Shown here: positions 52,530-60,153 of the stretch, piece by piece
Numbering within the stretch: the stretch's first letter is position 1
Layout: the number at the start of each line of letters is the position of its first letter
DNA from: Fibrobacter sp. UBA4297
GTDB lineage: Bacteria; Fibrobacterota; Fibrobacteria; Fibrobacterales; Fibrobacteraceae
NCBI RefSeq assembly: GCF_002394865.1
Contig: NZ_DGUZ01000023.1
Location: forward strand, 1 to 64,000
DNA: 64,000 nucleotides
Reading direction: 5' to 3'
Program-made: the position numbers and the translations under genes
Notes under the pieces: generated by a model
The model's database searches: none
Told to the model about the DNA's origin: nothing
Seen by the model: the letters and a program-made list of their open reading frames with translations, nothing else

Positions 52530-53216
52530 TTATTTAGGACTTTTCTGGCGTCCAAAACTCCCGATAGGGTATTTCACCACCAAAGTTGCCGCCTTGTTGC
52601 CGAGGAACTGGATAACCTCCACCATCGCAATGATGATAACGACCGATTCGATCATTACGTCAGTACGGAAACGCTGGTAGCCATAACGGATGGCTAGATC
52701 ACCAAGACCTCCCCCACCGATTGCCCCCGCCATCGCCGAATAGCCAATCAGCGTGATTATAGTCAAAGTAACACCAGAAATAATCGATGGAAGCGCTTCG
52801 GGAATCAACACTTTTCGCACCACCTGACGTTTGGATGCGCCCATGGCAACAGCCGCCTGGATTACGCCCTTGTCCACCTCGTTCAACGCCGTTTCGGTCA
52901 AGCGCGCAATAAAAGGAGCCGCCGCAATGGATAGCGGAATAATCGTTGCCTCAGTTCCAATCGCCGTACCCAACACCACACGGGAAAGCGGGAACAGCAC
53001 AATCATCAAAATCACGAACGGGAACGAACGCAGCACATTCACGATACGGCTAATTAATTGATACGGAATAATTTTGGGAGCGATACCGCGCGGGGATGTG
53101 ACAAATAAGAAAATTCCAAGAGGAAATCCGAGAAGTATCGCGAACAACGTTGAAAAGAAAACCATGACGACAGTTTCCCAAGTCGATTGCAAAACCAGTT
53201 CTGTTATAGGACTCAT
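52530..53216 (-). CDS. metI: Methionine ABC transporter permease MetI
   Basis: A 228-residue permease with five or six helices; the EAA-type loop EALPSIISGVTLTIITLIGYSAMAGAIGGGGLGDLAIRYGYQRF is characteristic of MetI. It forms the membrane channel of the D/L-methionine importer with MetN. Start overlaps the metN stop by four bases; it is the last gene of metQ-metN-metI. Full length. Confidence 0.95.
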   Translation of the reverse strand: MSPITELVLQSTWETVVMVFFSTLFAILLGFPLGIFLFVTSPRGIAPKIIPYQLISRIVNVLRSFPFVILMIVLFPLSRVVLGTAIGTEATIIPLSIAAAPFIARLTETALNEVDKGVIQAAVAMGASKRQVVRKVLIPEALPSIISGVTLTIITLIGYSAMAGAIGGGGLGDLAIRYGYQRFRTDVMIESVVIIIAMVEVIQFLGNKAATLVVKYPIGSFGRQKSPK

Positions 53217-54022
53217 CTTTTGTTCACCTCGTAACCTTGAGCCTGCAAATAAGCGATAGCGGAATCCACTGTGATTTCTTCGCGACGGATGTTCGACAAA
53301 AATTCACGAGTGATTTCGTGCCTGGGCGAACGGAAAACATCCGACACCGCACCCGTCTCGATAACGTAACCTTTGTCTACAACAGCGACATATTGGCAAG
53401 CATCGCGCACCACTTCCATCTGGTGCGTAATCATCACCACTGTGAGATTCATTCCTGCGTGGATTTTCTTAATCAAGTCCAAAATTTCGTGAGTCGTCTG
53501 CGGGTCGAGCGCACTCGTCGCTTCGTCGCAAAAAAGAATGTTCGGCCGCGGCGCCAAGGCACGTGCAATCGCCACGCGCTGTTTTTGACCGCCCGAAAGT
53601 GTTGTAATCGGCGACTTCTCGCGGTCTTCAAGGCCCACAAGCGCAAGCATCTCTTTGACGCGAGCGTCGATATCGCGGCGGTTCCAACCGGCAAGTTCCA
53701 GCGGGAACGCCACATTCTTGCCTGCCGTGCGAGAATTGAACAAATTAAAATTCTGGAAAATCATTCCGATTTCGAGCCTACGGCGGTTCAGCTCTTTTTT
53801 GGGCAAATGGTCCACACGAACGCCATCGTAATAGACCTCGCCCCTATCGGGAGTTTCTAACAAACTCGCAAGCCGCAACAGCGAAGATTTGCCAGCCCCG
53901 CTCTTGCCGATAATGCCGATGATGGAATTATCAGGAAAATCAAGGGACACATCCTTGACTGCCGTGACGCTTGCGCGTTTTGTCGTGTATGTTTTATTGA
54001 GATGTTCGAGCCTAAGCTGCAT
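53213..54022 (-). CDS. metN: Methionine ABC transporter ATPase MetN
   Basis: A 269-residue ATPase with IGKSGAGKSSLLR (Walker A), FQNFNLFNSRTAGKNVAFPLELAG, LSGGQKQRVAIARAL (signature), CDEATSALDP (Walker B) and ITHQMEVVRD (H-loop), all as in MetN. The usual C-terminal ACT-like regulatory domain (about 100 residues that binds methionine in E. coli MetN) is missing, so feedback inhibition through that domain is not expected. Located nine bases after metQ. Confidence 0.94.
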   Translation of the reverse strand: MQLRLEHLNKTYTTKRASVTAVKDVSLDFPDNSIIGIIGKSGAGKSSLLRLASLLETPDRGEVYYDGVRVDHLPKKELNRRRLEIGMIFQNFNLFNSRTAGKNVAFPLELAGWNRRDIDARVKEMLALVGLEDREKSPITTLSGGQKQRVAIARALAPRPNILFCDEATSALDPQTTHEILDLIKKIHAGMNLTVVMITHQMEVVRDACQYVAVVDKGYVIETGAVSDVFRSPRHEITREFLSNIRREEITVDSAIAYLQAQGYEVNKR

Positions 54023-54031
54023 TGATGCAAT

Positions 54032-54826
54032 CTAAAAAACGGGAACCACTTCGCCCTTGGTGTACTTGCCCTTAATCCAATTCTTGACCTTTTCGCTCTT
54101 GAGGGCGTTCACCAAGGCCTGAATCTTTGCAGACTTCTCGTTACCCGCCTTGACCGCAATAACATTCACGTAAGGCGAACTCGCATTTTCAACAAACAAA
54201 CCATGAGATGATGCATTAAGACCTGCCGGAATCGCATAGTTGCCGTTGATGGCTGCCGCATCCACATCCTGCAAAATGCGCGGGAGCGAAGCAGCCTCCA
54301 GTTCCTTGAACTTCAGCTTTTTCGGATTCTCGGTAATATCAATGGGAGTTGCAGTGATGCCAGACTTTGGATCAAGCTTAATAAGGCCAGCAGCCTGCAA
54401 CAAAAGCAAGGCGCGCCCTTCGTTGGTCGGGTCGTTCGGAATCGCAATCGTTGCACCTTTCTTCAAATCCGCAAGCGATTTGACCTTTTTCTTGGAATTC
54501 TTCGACGGATAAACTGCGAAAGGTTCCACATGAATGCCGCCCGCATTCACAAGATGCGTTCCCTTTTCTTTATTGAAACTTTCGAGGTAAGGCAAATGCT
54601 GGAAGTAATTGGCATCTAATTCGCCAGATTCCAGCGTCTCGTTCGGAGTCACGTAATCTGTGAACTCAACAACCTTGAGTTCATAACCCGCCTTGGCAAG
54701 GTCATCCTTAACCAAGTTCAAGATGGAAGCATGCGGCTCCGGAGTCGCACCAACCTTGATGACTTCGGCAGAAAACGTAGCAATAGCGGCAAAAGCAACA
54801 GACAAAATAATCTTACTGATATTCAT
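54032..54826 (-). CDS. metQ: Methionine-binding protein MetQ
   Basis: A 264-residue NlpA/MetQ-family protein: VIKVGATPEPHASILNLVKDDLAKAGYELKVVEFTDYVTPNETLESGELDANYFQHLPYL is the ligand-binding start, with DPTNEGRALLLLQAAGLI and YAIPAGLNA later. The signal (KIILSVAFAAIATFSA) is followed by Glu, with no lipobox cysteine, unlike the usual lipoprotein, so it may be freely periplasmic or anchored otherwise. ATG at 54826 has SD GGAGAG; a TATCTTTTG box at 54851-54859 is the likely promoter. No SAM or Met riboswitch was seen in the leader. Confidence 0.94.
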   Translation of the reverse strand: MNISKIILSVAFAAIATFSAEVIKVGATPEPHASILNLVKDDLAKAGYELKVVEFTDYVTPNETLESGELDANYFQHLPYLESFNKEKGTHLVNAGGIHVEPFAVYPSKNSKKKVKSLADLKKGATIAIPNDPTNEGRALLLLQAAGLIKLDPKSGITATPIDITENPKKLKFKELEAASLPRILQDVDAAAINGNYAIPAGLNASSHGLFVENASSPYVNVIAVKAGNEKSAKIQALVNALKSEKVKNWIKGKYTKGEVVPVF

Positions 54827-54850
54827 TTTTACTCTCCTATTTTTTTCGCA

Positions 54851-54859
54851 CAAAAGATA
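54851..54859 (-). promoter_or_regulatory. FCB-type -7 box of the met operon
   Basis: Minus-strand TATCTTTTG, one base longer than TAnnTTTG, 25 bases before the metQ ATG. Confidence 0.4.
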
Positions 54860-54941
54860 GGATTAGCAAGAGTTATCAGCAAGATATATTTAACTATAGC
54901 GTTTTATAGGATTTTTCTATACGTATTTTGTGCAAAACGCT

Positions 54942-55391
54942 TTACGCTTGTTTCCAATGCTTTAGTTGCGAGAGGTGTTTGTCGAAAAAGGCGCGGCGTT
55001 CTGCGTCGGGAGTATTGTCGGGATTGGGCATGTGCGAAAGCAGAAAATCGAGGAGGACCGACTTGTCGTTGTAAACAAACTTACCGTCGGTATAGCACCA
55101 CTTGCAATAATCTTCGTTGAATTCGCCGCTGGGTTCACGGCTGATCATGGAATCTTCGCTGAGAGGCATTCCGCAGCATTGGCAGAAGAGTTGGCGTGGA
55201 GCGCCGAGCAACGTGTTGATGGACACGTCGAATTCACGGGAGATGACTTTGAGCATTTCGGTATTCGGCTGGGTTTCGCCAGTTTCCCAGCGGCTCACAG
55301 CTTGGCGCGTTACATGCAAGCGTTCGGCCATCTGGTCCTGGGTCAGGTTTTGATTTGAGCGCAACTTAAGCAAAACTTCTCGTACTTCCAT
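54942..55391 (-). CDS. XRE-family regulator with zinc-ribbon domain
   Basis: A 149-residue protein: residues 1-65 are a Cro/XRE HTH (LRSNQNLTQDQMAERLHVTRQAVSRWETGETQPNTEMLKVISREF), followed by a zinc ribbon CQCCGMPLSEDS..YCKWCYTDGKF (four cysteines, about 73-96) and a helical tail. Such HTH-zinc ribbon proteins are annotated as putative regulators; target unknown. ATG at 55391 with SD AAAGGAGAA. Upstream a -35 TTGCTT, 17 bases, TATATT promoter with an overlapping inverted repeat suggests autoregulation. Confidence 0.88.
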   Translation of the reverse strand: MEVREVLLKLRSNQNLTQDQMAERLHVTRQAVSRWETGETQPNTEMLKVISREFDVSINTLLGAPRQLFCQCCGMPLSEDSMISREPSGEFNEDYCKWCYTDGKFVYNDKSVLLDFLLSHMPNPDNTPDAERRAFFDKHLSQLKHWKQA

Positions 55392-55451
55392 AATATTCTC
55401 CTTTTGCAAATAAAATATTTTTAATCGTTTATCATTTCTTTTGACGAGTAT

Positions 55452-55480
55452 AATATAGAACCAAGCTATAGCAAAAGCAA
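55452..55480 (-). promoter_or_regulatory. Promoter of the XRE regulator gene
   Basis: Minus-strand TTGCTT, 17 bases, TATATT. Confidence 0.6.
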
Positions 55481-55496
55481 GCAACAGGCTGTTGCT
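55480..55496. promoter_or_regulatory. Inverted repeat abutting the -35 box (candidate operator)
   Basis: AGCAACAG, G, CTGTTGCT: eight-base perfect arms with one central base, immediately upstream of the -35 of the XRE gene. Centre too tight for an RNA loop, so a protein-binding site is likelier. Confidence 0.5.
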
Positions 55497-55531
55497 TTTT
55501 TACGAGAGACGAGCAACCGAGAAGCGCGCGG

Positions 55532-55540
55532 CCCCCCCCC
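55532..55540. repeat. Homopolymer of nine C
   Basis: An unbroken C9 tract in GCGCGGC(9)GGTCC about 50 bases upstream of the XRE promoter; the only long GC homopolymer noticed in the window and a possible slippage site. Confidence 0.6.
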
Positions 55541-55551
55541 GGTCCACAAAC

Positions 55552-55592
55552 AAAAAAAAGGCGCCACGCATAAACGCGAGGAACACCTTTTA
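55552..55592 (-). terminator. Terminator of alaS
   Basis: Minus-strand GGTG..CC.CGC paired with GCG.GG..CGCC around a TTTA loop, followed by eight T residues. Confidence 0.7.
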
Positions 55593-55593
55593 T

Positions 55594-55627
55594 AGGAGGA
55601 GATTCCCGCTCGGAGGCGGGAATGACA
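55594..55627 (+). repeat. REP-like palindrome
   Basis: AGGAGGAGATTCCCGC-TCGGAG-GCGGGAATGACA, between the alaS stop and its terminator. Confidence 0.8.
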
Positions 55628-55668
55628 TGCTATTGTCGCGCGGTTTGTTTCCGCGCGAAACACTTTAA

Positions 55669-58317
55669 TTAAGCACCCAACTTGGCACGGATCCAGTTGT
55701 TAGCGTTAGCGATAGCTTCGGCAATCTTTTCCGGTTCGCGGGTACCAGCCTGAGCGCGGTCCGGACGGCCACCGCCCTTACCGTTGCAAGCCTTAGCGAG
55801 ATCCTTGACGATGTCACCAGCCTTGATGCCCTTGGCCTGAACGTTCTTGCCAACCATCACGGCGATGCTACCGGAACCGTTGTCCTTGTTCGCAATCACG
55901 GCGACGCTGTCTGTGTCGAGCTTGTTCTGAACGCCGTCGAGCAAGTTCTTGTACTTTTCATCGGGGATGGAAAGTTCGCGAACGTAGAGGTTCACGCCCA
56001 TCACGTTGACGCCACCGTTCAAGAGTTCGGCAGCGGCGAGCGTTGCGAGTTCGAGCTTCACGGACTGGAGGCTCTTTTCGAGGTTCTGCGTCTTGGCAAA
56101 CGTCTGCTGAATGCGGTCGAGAACTTCGGCATCCTTGCAGCGGAGCTGTTCGCGGAGAGCGTTGAGGATCTGCGTACCAGCGCGGAGGAGGCTCAAGGCG
56201 CCACGGCCAGAGACAGCTTCGATACGGCGCACGCCAGCGGACACGCTAGATTCAGAAACAATCTTCACCATGCCGATGTTACCGGTGTTCTGCACATGCA
56301 AGCCACCGCAAAGTTCGCGGGAGAATTCGACGCCAGCGTCACCCATCTTCACGACGCGGACCTTGTCGCCATACTTTTCGCCGAACAGAGCCATAGCACC
56401 GCTAGCCTTAGCTTCATCGACGTCCATCACGTCGGTGTGGACCGGCAAGCATTCCATGATCTTGGCGTTCACGATGTCTTCGACCTTCTGGATTTCTTCG
56501 GCGGTCATCGCGTTGAAGTGGCTGAAGTCGAAGCGGAGGAGTTCGTTCGAAACGAAGCTACCCTGCTGCTGCACGTGAGTGCCAAGCACTTCGCGGAGAG
56601 CGGCCTGGAGCAAGTGCGTTGCGGAGTGGTTCTTGCGGATGTCAGCGCGACGATCGTTATCGACGGTTGCCATGAACACGGCGCCCATCGTCTTTTCGTT
56701 AGCTTCGCCCTTCACAACCTTACCACGGCAGAGAGCGGTATCGTTCACCTTCACGGTGTCGAACACCTGGATTTCGAGGTCGGCAGAAACGAGCGTTCCC
56801 TTGTCGCCGACCTGGCCACCCATTTCGGCGTAGAACGGAGAAGTTTCGAGCACGATGCTGAGCACGCCCTTGTCTTCACGCCAGCGCACGACCTTCGTTT
56901 CGCAAGCGGAGAGTTCATAACCGACAAAGTTTGTGCTAGCTTGGCTGTACTGCGTCCAGCCTTCGGTACCCATCGTGTTGATGCCCTGCTTCATGTTGGC
57001 GCGGGCGCGGGCCTTCTGTTCTTCCATGCACTTGTTGTAGCCTTCTTCGTCAATCGTAAGGCCCTTTTCTTCGGCGAGGATGCCGGTGAGGTCCGGCGGG
57101 AATCCGTAGGTATCGTAAAGCAGGAACACCTTGTCGCCCGGAATCTTGTCGCCCTTCTTGAGTTCGGCAGAGATAGCGGCGAAGCGTTCGAGACCAGCGT
57201 CAAGCGTACGGATAAAGCTTTCTTCTTCGCTCTTGATTACGCTAGCAACAAATTCCTTGCGTTCGCGAATTTCCGGGAATGCATCGCCCATCGTATCGGC
57301 GAGAACCTGCACGAGCTGGCAAATGAACGGCTTCTTCTGACCGAGGAGGCGGGCAAAGCGGCTAGCACGGCGCAAAATGCGGCGGAGCACGTAGCCACGG
57401 CCTTCGTTAGACGGGAGAGCGCCATCGGCAATAGCAAACGAAATAGCGCGGATGTGGTCGGCAATCACGCGGTGCGGGGTGCCGGCTTCGCCATCGTTAT
57501 ACGGAACGCCACTGAGTTCAGCAATCTTTGCGATAATCGGGGTGAACACGTCAGTGTCGTAGTTGCTGGTCTTGCCCTGCAAAATAGCGCAGATACGTTC
57601 GAAACCCATACCGGTATCCACGTTCTTCGCCTTCAGCGGAATCAAGCTTCCGTCGCTCACGCGTTCGTACTGCATGAACACGTTATTCCAAATTTCGATG
57701 TAGCGGTCGTTTTCGCCGTTCACGCCCTTGATCGGGTCCTTGAACGTTTCGGCCTGCGTAGCAAGGTCACCGCGATCGTAATGGATTTCGGAGCAAGGAC
57801 CGCACGGACCGGTGTCGCCCATTTCCCAGAAGTTGCTGTGGGCGTCAAAACGCATGATGCGGTCATCCGGGAGGCCGGACACGTCCTTCCAAATCTGCCA
57901 GGCTTCGTCATCGTCCTGATAAACGGTCGCAAAGAGGCGTTCCTTCGGGAGCTTCCAAACTTCAGTGAGGAGTTCCCATGCCCAGGAAATAGCTTCCTTC
58001 TTATAATAGTCACCGAAGCTCCAGTTACCGAGCATTTCGAAGAAGGTGTGGTGGTAGTTGTCGCGGCCCACGACGTCGAGGTCGTTGTGCTTACCAGAAA
58101 CGCGGAGGCACTTCTGGCTGTTGCATACGCGCTTCCAGCCCTTCGGATTGTCGCCAAGGAAGATGGCCTTGAACTGGTTCATGCCCGCGTTCGTGAACAT
58201 GAGCGTCGGGTCGTCATGCGGAACCACCGGCGAAGAACGCACGAAGAGGTGGCCCTTGGATTCGAAGAACTTGATAAAGGATTCGCGCACTTGCGCAGAA
58301 GTCATTTTTTCGGACAT
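55669..58317 (-). CDS. alaS: Alanyl-tRNA synthetase
   Basis: An 882-residue protein, full length. Class II catalytic core at the N-terminus (FIKFFESKGHLFVRSSPVVPHDDPTLMFTNAGMNQFK, RDNYHHTFFEMLGNWSFGDYYK), tRNA recognition domain, editing domain with the zinc-type motifs HSATHLLQAALREVLG and CGGLHVQNTGNIG, and C-Ala domain with a glycine-rich GNGKGGGRPDRAQAG. It charges tRNA-Ala and hydrolyses mischarged Ser/Gly-tRNA-Ala. SD AAAGGAATA and a TAAATTTG promoter box (58345-58352) precede it. Confidence 0.98.
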   Translation of the reverse strand: MSEKMTSAQVRESFIKFFESKGHLFVRSSPVVPHDDPTLMFTNAGMNQFKAIFLGDNPKGWKRVCNSQKCLRVSGKHNDLDVVGRDNYHHTFFEMLGNWSFGDYYKKEAISWAWELLTEVWKLPKERLFATVYQDDDEAWQIWKDVSGLPDDRIMRFDAHSNFWEMGDTGPCGPCSEIHYDRGDLATQAETFKDPIKGVNGENDRYIEIWNNVFMQYERVSDGSLIPLKAKNVDTGMGFERICAILQGKTSNYDTDVFTPIIAKIAELSGVPYNDGEAGTPHRVIADHIRAISFAIADGALPSNEGRGYVLRRILRRASRFARLLGQKKPFICQLVQVLADTMGDAFPEIRERKEFVASVIKSEEESFIRTLDAGLERFAAISAELKKGDKIPGDKVFLLYDTYGFPPDLTGILAEEKGLTIDEEGYNKCMEEQKARARANMKQGINTMGTEGWTQYSQASTNFVGYELSACETKVVRWREDKGVLSIVLETSPFYAEMGGQVGDKGTLVSADLEIQVFDTVKVNDTALCRGKVVKGEANEKTMGAVFMATVDNDRRADIRKNHSATHLLQAALREVLGTHVQQQGSFVSNELLRFDFSHFNAMTAEEIQKVEDIVNAKIMECLPVHTDVMDVDEAKASGAMALFGEKYGDKVRVVKMGDAGVEFSRELCGGLHVQNTGNIGMVKIVSESSVSAGVRRIEAVSGRGALSLLRAGTQILNALREQLRCKDAEVLDRIQQTFAKTQNLEKSLQSVKLELATLAAAELLNGGVNVMGVNLYVRELSIPDEKYKNLLDGVQNKLDTDSVAVIANKDNGSGSIAVMVGKNVQAKGIKAGDIVKDLAKACNGKGGGRPDRAQAGTREPEKIAEAIANANNWIRAKLGA

Positions 58318-58344
58318 AGCTATTCCTTTGATTTTTTACGAGCC

Positions 58345-58352
58345 CAAATTTA
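58345..58352 (-). promoter_or_regulatory. FCB-type -7 box TAAATTTG of alaS
   Basis: Matches TAnnTTTG on the minus strand, 28 bases before the ATG. Confidence 0.5.
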
Positions 58353-58358
58353 GAAAAA

Positions 58359-58392
58359 AAGGAGATGCCCGCACGGAGGCGGGCATGACAAA
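58359..58392 (+). repeat. REP-like palindrome
   Basis: AAGGAGATGCCCGC-ACGGAG-GCGGGCATGACA, just upstream of the alaS promoter box. Confidence 0.8.
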
Positions 58393-58394
58393 GC

Positions 58395-58436
58395 ACCAAT
58401 AACTATTGACTAACGACTATTGACCAACTACTAGTA
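58395..58436. repeat. Degenerate heptamer repeat tract
   Basis: ATAACTA, TTGACTA, ACGACTA, TTGACCA, ACTACTA read in register up to and into the stop codon region of the neighbouring lipoprotein gene. Confidence 0.6.
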
Positions 58437-58916
58437 CAGTTTTTTCATATCGGTGAGATGGCCTTCTTTTTCGTGGAAGAGCGTAAGCGAGCCACCCTGA
58501 ATTTTTTGGAAAATCTTGGTGAGCTTCGCGACAGCGGCCGCCTCGTCAAATCCGACTTCGTTGTACGCCGTCTCGCCAATCACGACGCCCACGTTCATCA
58601 TGTCCGGGGCCTTGCGGCGCAAGTAATTCAAGAATTCCTCGTCGCTATTGAGCACATCTGTCGGCGTGAGCTTTTCGAATTCCGACGGGTCGCGTGTACT
58701 CGCGTGCAGCGGGTACATGTCATCGGCCACAATCTGCCTAGAGTTCAAATAGAAAACGTTACCGACATACAAACTAATTGAATCATTCAGTACCTGACGC
58801 ACTTCAATCAGCACATCGCTCGTAATCGAAGCTTCCTGAATGTCAAGCTTAGAAGGGGCGCAAGCCATAAAAGCGAGCGAAATTGCGGCAATAGCCGTAA
58901 GGAAAAATTTTTTCAT
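58431..58916 (-). CDS. Small lipoprotein of unknown function
   Basis: A 161-residue protein with lipobox FMAC (Cys19). The mature part has ITSDVLIEVRQVLNDSISLYVGNVFYLNSRQIVADDMYP and a VGVVIGETAYNEVGFDEAAAVAKL segment of mixed alpha/beta character; no family recognised. ATG at 58916 is the family-like start with a signal peptide. The last codons overlap a heptamer-like tract. Probably inner- or outer-membrane anchored; first of three consecutive small lipoprotein genes. Confidence 0.75.
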   Translation of the reverse strand: MKKFFLTAIAAISLAFMACAPSKLDIQEASITSDVLIEVRQVLNDSISLYVGNVFYLNSRQIVADDMYPLHASTRDPSEFEKLTPTDVLNSDEEFLNYLRRKAPDMMNVGVVIGETAYNEVGFDEAAAVAKLTKIFQKIQGGSLTLFHEKEGHLTDMKKLY

Positions 58917-58944
58917 GATTACCTCTATATTTAAAATCAATATA

Positions 58945-58974
58945 TAAAAAAGGGCGAGCACACAGCCAGCCCTA
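58945..58974 (-). terminator. Terminator of the two-gene lipoprotein operon
   Basis: Minus-strand AGGGC and GCCCT close a hairpin with an inner GC/GC pair, followed by TTTTTTA. Confidence 0.65.
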
Positions 58975-58999
58975 CTTTAACTTTTTCGAAAAACAGAAT

Positions 59000-59518
59000 T
59001 TACATTCCACCGGCGATAAAGCCATCCTTCTGGAGCAATTCAATCGTCTTGTTTATTGAGCCATTGGCTGCATGGGTCTTACCAATACGGTTATAGGCTT
59101 CGTACTTAATTGTCGCTTTCCAGACAATCTTACGTTCAGCAATGGAGAGCAAAGCAAGTTCTTCATTAAACGTGTCGATGGCGTTACCGTAAAGGCCAAT
59201 TTTTGCAAAAGTCTTTATCAAAACGTACTTTGCACGATTCTGCTTGGCAAATTCCGCCAGCGGGGATTCCGAAAGCGTCACTTCGTCGGTTTCGTGGAAC
59301 GCAATGGCATTTACACCATACGCTCCGCCAAGCGAACTAGCCATCATATCCGCAACTTTATTTGCAAAGTCCCTGAGTGAACTGTTAGCGGTAGCCATAA
59401 CGACAACCGTTTCGCCCTTGAGCGCATAAACTTTTTCAAAGTTCGATTGTCCGATATTCGTTATGGAACAACCAGCCAAAAGAAAGGCGAATAAAACAGC
59501 AGACAAAAGTTTTTTCAT
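59000..59518 (-). CDS. Small lipoprotein of unknown function
   Basis: A 172-residue lipoprotein (lipobox LAGC, Cys17). After ETVVVMATANSSLRDFANKVADMMASSLGGAYGVNAI the sequence continues with YVLIKTFAKIGLYG and ERKIVWKATIKYEAY, resembling the RKVVWKMSIR segment of the next protein, so the two are probably distant paralogues. No known family. Its start codon overlaps the stop of the upstream lipoprotein gene by one base, indicating coupled expression. Confidence 0.75.
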   Translation of the reverse strand: MKKLLSAVLFAFLLAGCSITNIGQSNFEKVYALKGETVVVMATANSSLRDFANKVADMMASSLGGAYGVNAIAFHETDEVTLSESPLAEFAKQNRAKYVLIKTFAKIGLYGNAIDTFNEELALLSIAERKIVWKATIKYEAYNRIGKTHAANGSINKTIELLQKDGFIAGGM

Positions 59519-60006
59519 TATTTGCTCCTTACGATTTTATTGGTCTTGAAGTCATTAACGATTTCTTTGACCAAGTAATGCTTGGCAAAGCTGCCTCCGG
59601 TGCGAATGGACATTTTCCACACAACCTTACGGGTGTCGCAGTTGAACATCGTTGGCAAATATTCAACCGAAACAAGTGAATTCGTGGATTCAAGCCCCAT
59701 GCCAAGCACCATAGCATAATTGCCGCCACAATTGTCGAGCACCTGAGAGATAGGCACCGGATTAATAGAAAGTTTTTCGTTATAAATAAATTCTGTTTCC
59801 AAGTCCAAATCGGAAGCATTCGCATTCCACACGGAATCTATCTTTTGCGTCAATTCTTCGTGCATGGCACGTTCGTTCACTAGTACGTACAACTTCTTCC
59901 CAGAAATTTCAAGACCCGGTTCCGAGACGCGGTGGACTTCGTTCGTAGCGCAGCCAAATAAAGCAAAGACAAGCAGAGCGATAACGGCATAATATTTAAT
60001 TTTCAT
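59518..60006 (-). CDS. Small lipoprotein of unknown function
   Basis: A 162-residue lipoprotein (lipobox LFGC, Cys18). ISGKKLYVLVNERAMHEELTQKIDSVWNANASDLDLETEFIYN is followed by YAMVLGMGLESTNS and RKVVWKMSIRTGG; the end KTNKIVRSK is basic. No known family; probable partner of the overlapping downstream gene. ATG at 60006 gives a standard signal; a four-codon extension is possible. Confidence 0.75.
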   Translation of the reverse strand: MKIKYYAVIALLVFALFGCATNEVHRVSEPGLEISGKKLYVLVNERAMHEELTQKIDSVWNANASDLDLETEFIYNEKLSINPVPISQVLDNCGGNYAMVLGMGLESTNSLVSVEYLPTMFNCDTRKVVWKMSIRTGGSFAKHYLVKEIVNDFKTNKIVRSK

Positions 60007-60101
60007 GTATTTTTCCAACTAGTTAAATGATTTATTACAAATTTTTCCGTTCAAAATAGAAAAAAAATAGATTTATCTATAAAACTTTATAAAAAACATA
60101 T

Positions 60102-60130
60102 AAAAAAGCCTCCCGGATTGCTCCAGGAGG
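60102..60130 (-). terminator. Terminator of the GH16 gene
   Basis: Minus-strand GCCTCCTGG-AGCAAT-CCGGGAGGC followed by TTTTTT. Confidence 0.85.
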
Positions 60131-60153
60131 CCTCCTATTACACACCAAACTTG

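Noticed and set aside
54827..54941. SAM or methionine riboswitch before metQ
   Set aside because: The leader is about 20 bases from the predicted promoter and has no multi-stem structure.
56296..58353. A 685-codon plus-strand frame opposite alaS
   Set aside because: Antisense shadow of alaS; no motif, and similar long antisense frames occur opposite other high-GC, highly expressed genes here.
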